Of a stretch of 64,000 nt of DNA, positions 11,101 through 18,318 are shown in pieces. Position numbers and translations under genes: made by a program. The notes beneath the pieces were generated by a model. That model saw only the letters and a list, made by a program, of their open reading frames with translations, was not told the DNA's origin and ran no database searches. The first letter of the stretch is position 1. Each line of letters opens with the position of its first letter. Source of the stretch: Bacteroidales bacterium (GTDB lineage: Bacteria > Bacteroidota > Bacteroidia > Bacteroidales > JAADJA01); contig JAIOZL010000011.1 in NCBI GenBank assembly GCA_021740645.1, positions 1 through 64,000 of the forward strand. The letters run 5' to 3'.

Positions 11101-12534
11101 GGAACTATTGAAATGATTGGTGGTGTTGATGTGGAAATTGCAACAGCACCGGGTGCAAATTTGTACAATGTGCTTATTAATAAATCAGGAGGGAAACAAA
11201 CGGCTACGACATATAAAGACAGGGATGGAAATATGGTAAAAGCCGTTATGGGCAACATGGTAAACGTAATCAGCGACATTTCAATTAACGGAAATTTAAC
11301 AGTTGATGCAGGTCAGTTTTACAATTATTCCCATTCAATTGCTTGCCTCAGCAATGTGACCATAAACAATAGCGGGCTCTTGTCGATTGATGCCAATGGA
11401 TCCCTGGCCCTTGACAACCTGAAAACATTATCCGTTAACTCCGGCGGAACGCTTTCCCTAACCGGAAACGCAGGTAACGAAGCTAAAATAACCCACATGT
11501 CAGGATATTACAATCTCAATATTGAAAATGGCGGAACCATTGCCGCTGAGCATGGAATTTTTGAATATATGCACACCGATGGGATATATTTAAAACCCGG
11601 GTCAATAGTTAATCCTGCTAATCCATTTAATAATTGTTTTTTTCGGGAAGGTATCAGCGGCGGACGATTAATGACAATTAATACCGAAAATGTATTCACT
11701 GTAACCGATGCAAAATTCCCAACCAATACCTGGGGAAGTACACATAATGTTTACAAAAGCGCCATACTTGGAAGTGCATACTTTGTAGGTGCCACAGGTG
11801 GATTTGCAGGCGAAGCCTACGAATACGATCCTTACAATCTTATTCACTGGTCGGATCACGTATTAACCCTTGATCTGACAATAAATCTTGAAGGCCCTTT
11901 TAACGGAACAGATATGAATAGTGATTTAAACAATTTAAATCTATTGCCATTGTCGCAACCCTACAATGCTGCACCATGGAATTATACCGGATCTGAATCA
12001 GTTCCAACAATTCCTAACAATTCTATTGTTGATTGGGTAATTGTTGATGGGAGAGATGCCCCCGATGCTGCCGCGGCAACCGTCACCTCGACGTTTGACC
12101 GCCAGGCAGCATTCCTTTTAACTGATGGCTCAATCGTTGGAATAGATGGTTCTTCACCTATACAATTTACTCATAACCTAACGGATAAGCTATATGTAGC
12201 AATTTTTCACCGAAATCATCTGGGTATTTTATCAGCAATTTCTTTAACAGAAATCGCGGGTGTATACACTTATGATTACACAACAGCAGAAGTACAGGTT
12301 TATGGAGGAGCACTCGGATACAAGGAACTTGCACCGGGTATATGGGGCATGGTCGCAGGTGATGTGAATGCAGATGGAATTGTTGATTCTTCAGACAAAA
12401 CGATTTGGCATTCTCAATCGGGAAATAAAGGATATTATAAAACAGACATGAACATGGAAGGCGAAGTAAATAATCAGGATAAAAATGACAAATGGTATCC
12501 TAACATTGGGATTGAAAGCCAGTTACCCCAATAG
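5104..12534 (+). CDS. Giant (2476 aa) secreted beta-repeat surface protein with C-terminal WHRNHL/dockerin-like module
   Basis: ATG at 5104 is preceded by GAGG and starts a clear signal peptide (residues 1 to about 22). The body is a long array of beta rungs rich in N/G/S/T with recurring phrases such as GGNWTNN, GTVTFNGS and LTINSG. It splits into two large units, each opening with a WTGS...NNW...P..DVII motif (near 5190 and near 9280), and the units share paralogous stretches (GQNMIWKSGS versus GQNIIWRPGS). Three charged, non-repetitive inserts interrupt the rungs at about residues 525-590, 1155-1182 and 2029-2055. Residues from about 2256 are the shared C-terminal module with LYVAIFHRNHLGIL and two calcium loops (GDVNADGIVDSSD and DMNMEGEVNNQD). 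There is no T9SS tail. It is likely an extracellular adhesin or scaffold; no catalytic domain is recognised. Confidence 0.85.
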   Translation: MKKSTRLSILLVILFLLPTLASFGVTNYWTGSFNTYWHNNNNWSLGHIPLSTEDVIITTSGYTPHVDIYDETCNSLNIYFGATLIIDDQTLTVTNTVTVNGNLTLANTLSKLYSSFITWNNASTGSMTGSSVISIARNWEFAAGANVQLNSGYVDFTGTIGSNIISKDIDCNFNHIRNFKSGTYLAHSSSSTTDVKINGNLYLYSGSILSSFTSLRIKLNGFLNNTAGTGAIQLNNGIFEFTGGSTTNFLNPGDYFYNLIINSTGITTIADDVIIKGYLSIVQGTFNTNSNLITIAGNWNNYAGPAGFTEGTGRVIFNGSGQQYVNYNENFNILEVNKTSGALRVNNATATINCTSYDWTAGAVDILQGTFNAASLADNGIAGSWYLNAGGEINLTNNTGYVDLLGNLYIFSGTMNIYGGIDDSYWPYGAAGSSITMSGGVLDFKETGIYVQASGTFTDNITGGFVKTTGNIRIARADFTPAIGVFTMYGTENATIRIDAGSLNQLDISKTSAKLSSPNIIISENLTLAEEEETGKEGDLPSPVVDEEYFSNNSAFPSYAKSQIIKKPRIGSSKAIAVTGDEVSAISNLDLTHLIVYSGTFNPIDHNVDLLGDMWIYDNLTITDTLGRIYVGQNMIWKSGSNDNVTNGHIVVSGNWTFSDGTNVHLGPLCTAFFAGTANQSIYCYDADASFGSVKISKPSTQCFLNNSSTDTMRVDGDFEIYTNNVFQVQNRHLLVNGEIDIQSSAVAYILSGGSITANSNLGVSGSLNNNGGDIYANDNTWLVGDLTIDAGTLTIPNEITTGVGGNLNILNDGIVQTQTIFIAGLGAINMTSGLIQLSGGFNAGSANTFQPTGGTVEFLTESIFGTVNMNSTNFFHDVKINSQYSYYNVKLNSNITIRSSLDILNGTLESNNYNILIGGSWTNNVGDAGFLEELGTVTFNGSATSVIQTDEIFYKLYCEKTGGAVLAIKFDQEVTVLNNLDVASGLMMAGSGSTMNVAGNQTIHNNAGLGFSSPGTILNIGGNWTNNNTSNTATTGFSCGNTSTVTFNGTSDQTLTTSAPFEGFYNLEINKPSGDLITNDNTEVAGNFLLQNGKFRGNTVGLMHTFYGDFTVELDGWWDASTNFNTVIFAGTADQNYSYYWLALGQLSNVIIDKSAKSNKSAIGSTGDENISSGNNIKSKGGTLNLISSMHLSGIESGLTINSGTLNVIDQTLESGGNITVNTGGILNVTGGSVVYVGNTKNLNVSGGLLNSYGTSTSRNYFYYAQIGGYYSIHVYNGGTIGAEYTDFRYMGANGLVIDSDGLIDPLYPLNNCSFLQGNQSNLVSYLTINNNQNLTIDSVKFDDGTITAKNVTKGVNQGDLLFTNANGYFAGPNFENDSYNRIDWTGFTPGLWTGSYSNDWGDYRNWDNLVVPDNPVDVIIPAGTIDPLISNTPKVCKSIVINAGASLTLHNNSLTVTNNVDIYGKLFMYDGLGVLNIGQNIIWRPGSETNVSAGNIIIGGNWNFMNGTNAQLGFGNTTTFNGGGDQYITCDDADAEIGTLVCNKSSGTLRTTTILTDTVRVSGNMTINAANYFNVETGNLILDGTMTIENTAQMVVVSGASFTNNSEFDLTGNLTVNGQAFLHKDFDVDLALGELTIAGSLFFNNPNPLSSVTIYGPLNLLSGGLLEIDSGLHLLNPIIIAENSRIRVTQIFSTGGVHPLGGTIEFFGSHSSNIYNYSDSYFYNVEINKTGAAGWVGLEDNIVIKNDLTINSGFLRASDVYGYTSYNIDIGGNWTNNVGIEGFQEAHGTVTFNGSGNPQYVSAETFYNVLQDFVSTGSNLLFLGSTTVLNNMTLSYYAWINDVFDIQGFLDLSNPTSIFTANNNGVATIANLAQGGTMNMNGGTVTVNDLAENGIYGSINVVSGELNYYQDASSFVDLNCNLSMSGGSFNINSSNDNSLWTYDGDASVTMSGGILNFNNCGIIIQDNANTFTANITGGTIRTDGMFKANCPQFTPIGGTIEMIGGVDVEIATAPGANLYNVLINKSGGKQTATTYKDRDGNMVKAVMGNMVNVISDISINGNLTVDAGQFYNYSHSIACLSNVTINNSGLLSIDANGSLALDNLKTLSVNSGGTLSLTGNAGNEAKITHMSGYYNLNIENGGTIAAEHGIFEYMHTDGIYLKPGSIVNPANPFNNCFFREGISGGRLMTINTENVFTVTDAKFPTNTWGSTHNVYKSAILGSAYFVGATGGFAGEAYEYDPYNLIHWSDHVLTLDLTINLEGPFNGTDMNSDLNNLNLLPLSQPYNAAPWNYTGSESVPTIPNNSIVDWVIVDGRDAPDAAAATVTSTFDRQAAFLLTDGSIVGIDGSSPIQFTHNLTDKLYVAIFHRNHLGILSAISLTEIAGVYTYDYTTAEVQVYGGALGYKELAPGIWGMVAGDVNADGIVDSSDKTIWHSQSGNKGYYKTDMNMEGEVNNQDKNDKWYPNIGIESQLPQ

Positions 12535-12565
12535 CAATTAAAGATTTTACATAGTTAATTTATTT

Positions 12566-12573
12566 TATATTTG
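12566..12573 (+). promoter_or_regulatory. Candidate -7 box for the 12765 gene
   Basis: TATATTTG is an exact match to the Bacteroidota -7 consensus TAnnTTTG. It lies about 190 bp upstream of the ATG, implying a long 5' leader. No clear -33 TTTG is seen in front of it, and the region is AT-rich, so a chance match is possible. Confidence 0.3.
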
Positions 12574-12764
12574 CTTAAAATTATAGGACTGAATATATTT
12601 TTAAATAAAACAAAAGTATAAGTTTAAGTGGCATCTTTAGCCTGAAATACTTCTTATTAGTATATAAATTCAGAATATAATATACAAAGTATGTATTGTT
12701 ATTATATTCAAAGATTAAAGACCAAATCAGCATTATTACTATATTAAATGTAAAATCTAAAAAA

Positions 12765-14252
12765 ATGAAAAAACTATTTACCTCCGCCTTGTTTGTGCTT
12801 TTTCTTTTAATAACGAGCAGCGTTTTTTGTCAAAGTCTGCAATCTTTTAAATATCAGTCAGTGGTTCGGGATAATGCAGGTGATATAATACAAAATCAGC
12901 TTATTGGGATCCGAATAAGTATTCATGATGTTTCAGCTCTCGGAACCACAATTTACAGGGAAACCTTTACTGAAACTACAAACTCGTATGGACTGATAAG
13001 CCTTGAAATTGGAAAAGGAACCCCTGATGTAGGGACTTTTGTTTCCATTGATTGGGGTAGCAATCCAAAGTTTCTTGAAACAGAAATAGATGTAACAGGT
13101 GGGACATCTTTTGTTTCTATGGGTACATCCGAATTAGTATCCGTCCCATATGCATTATATTCAGGTGCAACAGGCGATACTTCAACGTGGCGTAAAAACG
13201 GTAATAAGATTTATTACTCTTCTGGTAATGTGGGGATAGGTACCCAGGATCCTCTTTTAAATCTTCATGTTTTTGGTTCAGGTTTGTTCAAGGCTGGAGA
13301 TGCAGGTTTAAGTATTTCTCCCGGTAGTAATTTTGGGGTATTAGCATACAACGGAACCAGTGGGATATCTGTTAATACACGTTTCTATTGGGGAAAAACA
13401 GAATTTCTGGGTAATGTTGGTATTGGCACTTCCAACCCAACAAATTTATTAGAACTTTCTTCAGTAAGTCCTAAATTATATTTCAATCATGGGAGTTCAA
13501 CGTCAAATCTTTCAGGTCTTTACTGGCGATCTGACGCGGATAGTTTTGAAGGAGCTTTTGTAAGGGACAATGGCACAGGTGCTTTTGAATTATATTCCAA
13601 TATTAGTGGAGGAGTCCCAAGAATGAAGATCACTGACGAAGGTGAGGTTGGAATTGGAACCGAATATCCCAATTCAACATTGAGTGTTGGAGGATCAGGA
13701 GAAAGTTACGCTACAATATCCAGTTTGGCTTCAACGGCGTCATATTCCACCGGAATCTATAGTAATTCCACGGGTTATCATGGAACAGGTGTCATTGGTA
13801 ATGCTAGTGGAAATGAAGGAGTCGGAGTGAAAGGATATTGTTACAGTAGTGCCGGGTCTGGTGTCGAAGGGTTTGGATGGACAGCTGGAACTACCTATGA
13901 TTTTAATGCAACAGGAGCCGGCGTCAATTATGGTTCAACATCTTCCAAACGATGGAAAAGTAACATTATAGAAATTGAAAATCCTTTAGAAAAATTGTTT
14001 AAATTACGTGGAGTATATTTCGATTGGGATGAAGAACATGGTGGTGGCCATGATGTAGGTTGTATTGCAGAAGAAGTTGGGAAAGTATTACCTGAAATAG
14101 TAGTATATGAAGAAAACGGAATAGATGCTGACGGAATGGACTACAGTAAATTAACCCCTTTATTAATTGAGGCAGTTAAAGAGCAACAGCAAATCATAAA
14201 AGAATTAGAAGATCGGATCAAGAATCTGGAAATTGCGAATAAAAACCACTAG
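12765..14252 (+). CDS. Fiber-like surface protein with C-terminal peptidase S74 intramolecular chaperone
   Basis: I chose the ATG at 12765 because it opens a signal peptide (MKKLFTSALFVLFLLITSSVFC); the TTG at 12696 does not. Residues about 24-130 are the N-terminal domain shared with the 29005, 32098, 33633 and 50834 proteins (FKYQSVVRDNAGDIIQNQ, SVPYALYSG). The centre has fiber repeats of the NVGIGTxxP type. From about residue 393 is a peptidase S74 domain (SSKRWKSNI, then GCIAEEVGKVLPEIV and a coiled-coil tail EAVKEQQQIIKELEDRIKNL). In phage tailspikes this domain promotes trimerisation and then cuts itself off; the Ser and Lys positions of the dyad are present. The protein is probably a trimeric surface fiber rather than a phage protein, as no phage genes are nearby. 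Confidence 0.8.
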   Translation: MKKLFTSALFVLFLLITSSVFCQSLQSFKYQSVVRDNAGDIIQNQLIGIRISIHDVSALGTTIYRETFTETTNSYGLISLEIGKGTPDVGTFVSIDWGSNPKFLETEIDVTGGTSFVSMGTSELVSVPYALYSGATGDTSTWRKNGNKIYYSSGNVGIGTQDPLLNLHVFGSGLFKAGDAGLSISPGSNFGVLAYNGTSGISVNTRFYWGKTEFLGNVGIGTSNPTNLLELSSVSPKLYFNHGSSTSNLSGLYWRSDADSFEGAFVRDNGTGAFELYSNISGGVPRMKITDEGEVGIGTEYPNSTLSVGGSGESYATISSLASTASYSTGIYSNSTGYHGTGVIGNASGNEGVGVKGYCYSSAGSGVEGFGWTAGTTYDFNATGAGVNYGSTSSKRWKSNIIEIENPLEKLFKLRGVYFDWDEEHGGGHDVGCIAEEVGKVLPEIVVYEENGIDADGMDYSKLTPLLIEAVKEQQQIIKELEDRIKNLEIANKNH

Positions 14253-14512
14253 AATGGGTTCATTGATAATCCGAATTCATTCAATTTCTTCAGAAGACAT
14301 ACATTTGGTGAGGTTAATGAAAATTGGATAATAGTTGAGATCGGTTAACTCGTCTGACCGCTGAATACAGTTTCAACTTTAACTTTTAAAAAATAGGTTT
14401 TATTTCAAACTCAGGAGTAGTAGATAAAGAAGACAACAATAGGGATATATTAATTATGGAAAGTATAAGGCCATTCAAAAATCTACTCAGCTGTCACGAA
14501 AACATTACAGAT
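14253..14512. other. Non-coding interval before the second structured element
   Basis: These 260 bases after the S74 fiber gene hold no supportable ORF on either strand and no strong hairpin. The structured element at 14513 follows directly. Confidence 0.4.
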
Positions 14513-14606
14513 GTAGCAAGTCGCCTCAGCGAGTTTGCTACTCACCTTTTTCCTGTGGCTGGAAGAAGGGTAAGAGCTTGTCCAAATTGGGCAAGCTTTT
14601 TGTTTT
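14513..14606 (+). ncRNA. Three-hairpin structured element, copy 2, ending in intrinsic terminator
   Basis: Hairpin 1 has outer stem GTAGCA/TGCTAC (14513-14518 with 14536-14541) and inner stem TCGC/GCGA with a CTCA loop. Hairpins 2 and 3 and the T-run match copy 1 at 2420 exactly for 58 bases (14544-14601). The first hairpin has changed its loop and gained an outer pair compared with copy 1 while staying paired, so structure rather than protein coding is conserved. A reading frame across it in this copy is broken in copy 1. Confidence 0.55.
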
Positions 14607-14742
14607 TTCTCTTTCATTAATAGTAATTTTACATCTTGATGATCACTAAAGGGTAATATCGGCATAAAATATTTTTTGTTTTAATTGATTTCATCATCAT
14701 ATTATATTATTTTTACACCACAATTACCAAAAAATCAAAACA

Positions 14743-15633
14743 ATGAGACGTATCATACCACTGTTATTAGCAGCAATATTCCCAATTTGCTTGTTTTCTC
14801 AATCTGTTTCCCCAGAAGTTATTTCTTCCGCTGGCGATTATTACCAGGGTGCAACTGTATCCCTTAGCTGGACATTGGGTGAAATTGCTACAGAGACCTA
14901 TTCTAATGGAAATTATATCTTAACCCAGGGTTTCCAACAACCATTCGGAATCACAATTCATGGCATCGACCTGGATGTACTGGTTTACCTTGAAGGGCCT
15001 TTTGAAGGAGGCAGTATGAATACCACATTAAAGGATGAAGGGCAAATACCGCTTAACCAACCCTTCAATACTTCACCATGGTTTTATACAGGAAGCGAAA
15101 GTGTGGCCTCTATTCCTGCAAATGTGGTTGACTGGGTTTTGATTGACCTGAGAGATGCCACTTCTGCAGCCAATGCTACACAATCAACTTCCGTTGAAAC
15201 ACAAGCTGCTTTTATTTTAAATGATGGTTCAGTTGTGGGTTTGGATGGGTCATCTGTACTACAATTTACAGCTACTATAAATAATGATCCTTACATTGGC
15301 GTCTGGCATCGTAATCATCTTGGTGTTTTATCCGCTAATCCTCCTGTTGAATCTGGGGGGATCTATGTTTATGATTTTTCCACTTCTTTATCTAATGCAC
15401 ATGGGGGTGGACTTGGATATAAGCTAATTGATACCGGAGTTTATGGCATGGCTGGTGGCGATGCTAACGGAGATGGTTTTGTGAATAACACAGATAAATT
15501 GTTATGGGAGGCGCAAGCAGGCACACAAGGTTACGAATCTGCTGATTTTAACCTGGATGCCCAGGTCAATAACCCGGATAAAAATGATGTACAAATAGAA
15601 AATACCACACTTTCAAGCCAGGTACCAAACTAA
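14743..15633 (+). CDS. Small secreted protein, nearly stand-alone WHRNHL/dockerin-like module
   Basis: This 296-aa protein has a signal peptide (MRRIIPLLLAAIFPICLFSQ). An N-terminal segment of about 45 residues follows (SAGDYYQGATVSLSWTLGEI, TQGFQQP), of a type often found in Bacteroidota secreted proteins. The shared module fills the rest (YLEGPFEG, GVWHRNHLGVL, and calcium-loop-like GDANGDGFVNNTD and DFNLDAQVNNPD). It is a paralog of the 35445 protein with the same layout. Because it carries little else, it shows that the module is an independently folding unit. It may act as a soluble or cell-bound partner for the larger module-bearing proteins (inference). A terminator follows 40 bp after its stop. 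Confidence 0.8.
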   Translation: MRRIIPLLLAAIFPICLFSQSVSPEVISSAGDYYQGATVSLSWTLGEIATETYSNGNYILTQGFQQPFGITIHGIDLDVLVYLEGPFEGGSMNTTLKDEGQIPLNQPFNTSPWFYTGSESVASIPANVVDWVLIDLRDATSAANATQSTSVETQAAFILNDGSVVGLDGSSVLQFTATINNDPYIGVWHRNHLGVLSANPPVESGGIYVYDFSTSLSNAHGGGLGYKLIDTGVYGMAGGDANGDGFVNNTDKLLWEAQAGTQGYESADFNLDAQVNNPDKNDVQIENTTLSSQVPN

Positions 15634-15674
15634 AAGAATAAGAAATTCGATCTTGCTTTGATTTTTAAACAATG

Positions 15675-15709
15675 AACCCGGAGGAAATTAAAATCTGCCG
15701 GGTTTTTTT
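15675..15709 (+). terminator. Intrinsic terminator after the 14743 gene
   Basis: Stem AACCCGG (15675-15681) pairs with CCGGGTT (15698-15704), with a 16-base loop and a run of seven T. It separates the first block from the TPR-AraC regulator. Confidence 0.75.
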
Positions 15710-15843
15710 ATAGCCTTTCTATCTGCTTTAAGCGATTCTTTTATCCCTATTTATAACGAAAATAAATTTTTAATTGAATTTTCATTTTCTCATGTTAAAG
15801 TGGAAAGAATGAATACTTTTAAGCCTGTAAAATCAAGGGGTCC

Positions 15844-17838
15844 ATGAAGAAAGTATTTTTTCAAGTAGTTTTTATAATACTATTATTTAGTTGCGGTTTT
15901 GGGTTGATCGCTCAAAATAAAAAAGACAGTTTACTTAAGGCTCTGCTATATGCAGAAGTACGTTCAGAAATTTATAATCAACTTGCAGAATTGGTCCTCG
16001 AAGATTCCACGGCATTAAGTGAATATTACGCCCGTAAGGCACTCAAAGCTTCTATTGAGGAAGAAAAAACCTCCCAAAAAGCGATCGCTATTTTTAATCT
16101 TGCAGAAGTACAATGTTTAAATTATCACTTCGACTCTGCAATTTATTATTACCAGAAATGCTTGATTCTCTTTAAAACGCTGGGTGATGACTACAATACC
16201 AGTTATACTTTAAATAATTTGGGTTGGATATTAAATGAGTACGGTGAATATGCTCAAGCCATTAACTACTATATTGAATCTCTTAATTATATAGATCAGG
16301 AGCAGTTTTCTGATGACTATGCCCATCTATTAATCAATATCGGAAATGCTCATCAAAAACTTGGGAACTACTTTACAGCCATTAATTATTTCAGAAAGTC
16401 AGCCTTAATAAGCATAAACAACAAGGATAATTTTGCCTTACCCATAGCATACAATGGCATTGCATTAGCATATAAATATTTAGGGAATTTTGATTCTGCC
16501 ATTAGCTATTACAAGCAAAACCTGGAAATCGATAAAAAATACGGCACGCCTTATAACCAGGCGATTGACTATGGTAATATCGGCTCGCTTTATTATGATT
16601 GGAAAATGTTTAAAGAGTCATTCAATTTCCATAGGGATGCCTTAATTTTGTACAAACAGCATGGATCCATCAACGACCTGTCAATAGCTTATAATAACCT
16701 GGGGAACGTATATTTAGGCTTTAACAACTCCGATTCAGCTATCTATTATTTTAGAAAAGCACTTATAATAGATTTAGAAACAGGTAAAGAACACAATATA
16801 GCCATACGTTATAATAATCTGGGAGATGCTTGTTCAGCAATGGGTGAAAATGATTCAGCAATGTTTTATTATATGAAGTCATTAGATATCAATTTAAAAA
16901 ATAATGCCAGGTATAGCATTGCCATGAATTATAAGAACATGGGTATGTTATCTCAGGAGCTAAATGATACAAAAAATGCTGAACAATATTTATTGAAAAG
17001 TTTACAAATTGCTGATTCCATTCAATCAAGGAATCTAATGATCCAAATACACCAATCGCTTTCCGAAATTTACAGCTTCAGAGGTAGTTTTCAAAAAGCA
17101 TTGGATCATCATATTATGTTTTCATCACTCAAAGACAGCCTTTTCAGGCAGCAAAGCCAAAATTCATTGGCTGATCTGGAAACCCGGTATCAATTGGAAA
17201 AAAAGGAACAAAAAATTGCTTTACTTAACAATGATAATAAATATCAGAAATTAAAAGTTAAGGACTATAAGACAAGAATGTATTTTCTGGTATTTGGTTT
17301 AATAATCATTTCAATTTTATCCATGTTTCTTTTTCATCAGTATAATGAAAAAAATAAAGCATATAAAAAACTGGTAGAGAAGAACCAGGATTTTATACAA
17401 CATGAAAAAATGCTCCGTGAACAATTGTCCAGAAAAAAAGCCGACACAAAAAATAAATCAAAACCGGAAAATCATCCAAAACTCATACGGGAAATATTGA
17501 ATCTTTTTGAAAAGGAAAAGCCGTATTTAAATCAGGACATCAATTTGAAAGAAATTGCTGACAAGCTTGAAACTAATCCAAAGTATATTTCCCAGGCCAT
17601 AAATGAAAATTTTAATAAAAACTTTAACTCCTTTATCAACGAGTATAGGATTAGGTTAGCCATGAAATATTTAGTCAATGGGGTAAAAGACAAATATTCC
17701 ATCGAAGGCATTTCTGAAAAAGTTGGCTTCCATTCTAAATCTGCGTTTAATATTGCCTTCAGAAAAATGACAGGGGTAACACCTTCCTTTTACATCAAAT
17801 CAATAAAAAAGGATGAAAAAAAAGAGTCCGATAAATAA
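15844..17838 (+). CDS. Membrane-anchored TPR regulator with C-terminal AraC-type DNA-binding domain
   Basis: ATG at 15844 follows AAGGGG. The signal or anchor segment covers residues 1-24, and TPR repeats run from about 30 to 430 (recurring YNNLGN, AINYY, SAIYYF). A coiled coil leads into a transmembrane helix at about 478-500 (MYFLVFGLIIISILSMFLF). The C-terminal AraC domain (about 555-655) has two helix-turn-helix units: NLKEIADKLETNPKYISQAI, and SIEGISEKVGFHSKSAFNIA with F..K.TG.TPS. Signals sensed outside the membrane by the TPRs would act on DNA without phosphorelay. It sits 480 bp upstream of the giant 18319 gene, its most likely target by position. Confidence 0.87.
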   Translation: MKKVFFQVVFIILLFSCGFGLIAQNKKDSLLKALLYAEVRSEIYNQLAELVLEDSTALSEYYARKALKASIEEEKTSQKAIAIFNLAEVQCLNYHFDSAIYYYQKCLILFKTLGDDYNTSYTLNNLGWILNEYGEYAQAINYYIESLNYIDQEQFSDDYAHLLINIGNAHQKLGNYFTAINYFRKSALISINNKDNFALPIAYNGIALAYKYLGNFDSAISYYKQNLEIDKKYGTPYNQAIDYGNIGSLYYDWKMFKESFNFHRDALILYKQHGSINDLSIAYNNLGNVYLGFNNSDSAIYYFRKALIIDLETGKEHNIAIRYNNLGDACSAMGENDSAMFYYMKSLDINLKNNARYSIAMNYKNMGMLSQELNDTKNAEQYLLKSLQIADSIQSRNLMIQIHQSLSEIYSFRGSFQKALDHHIMFSSLKDSLFRQQSQNSLADLETRYQLEKKEQKIALLNNDNKYQKLKVKDYKTRMYFLVFGLIIISILSMFLFHQYNEKNKAYKKLVEKNQDFIQHEKMLREQLSRKKADTKNKSKPENHPKLIREILNLFEKEKPYLNQDINLKEIADKLETNPKYISQAINENFNKNFNSFINEYRIRLAMKYLVNGVKDKYSIEGISEKVGFHSKSAFNIAFRKMTGVTPSFYIKSIKKDEKKESDK

Positions 17839-18318
17839 GAATTGAATAAATCAGAAAACATACTCCAGGTCGAATTCATGTCATGATGAACCGAAAAAAT
17901 GATAAATTATACCGAATTTAGATCCGTCATTTTTTTCTAATTATTTTCATCTAAATTCCACCCAAAATTAAATTTTGTTAGATCTCTGAAAATTCTAAAA
18001 ATACTCCGTACTTTAAATTTGTAGTGATTCATGAATCCATACAAAATTGATTTTTTAGTTTGAAGGAATATAATAATATTTGCCTTAAGAATTTTGTACC
18101 ATAAATCTAGGCTTTCTTGTCGCACTATTTTAGCTTATCCGGATATTTCTATCCAGCTCCTTCCTTAGGTACCTCAATAATTGTAATATTTTTAGTTAAA
18201 AAAATGGAAACAGGGATTATCAGTCAATTAGGTTTATGGTACACCTCACTCCTGTATTTTTCCCTGTTTTCTTATGATATATTTATCAAAAACAAGGAAA
18301 ATTAAAATTTAATGACAC
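17839..18318. other. 480-bp intergenic region upstream of the giant 18319 gene
   Basis: No convincing gene is seen. A 62-codon TTG-initiated frame at 18117 has no recognisable features. An inverted repeat, GGAAACAGGG (18206-18215) with CCCTGTTTTC (18262-18271), could form a leader hairpin. I did not find a 21-bp direct repeat of the type seen at 28897, 40772 and 42337. Confidence 0.35.

Noticed and set aside
12765..14252. Prophage tail-fiber region
   Set aside because: S74 and fiber repeats also occur in phages, but these proteins have signal peptides and there are no phage capsid, terminase, integrase or lysis genes anywhere in the window.
14483..14665. 60-codon minus frame across the second structured element
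   Set aside because: The element is better explained by paired RNA structure, and the equivalent frame is broken in copy 1.
18117..18305. 62-codon + frame in the intergenic region before the 18319 gene
   Set aside because: TTG start, no ribosome site, low-complexity hydrophobic composition and no recognisable family; it ends shortly before the giant gene's ATG.
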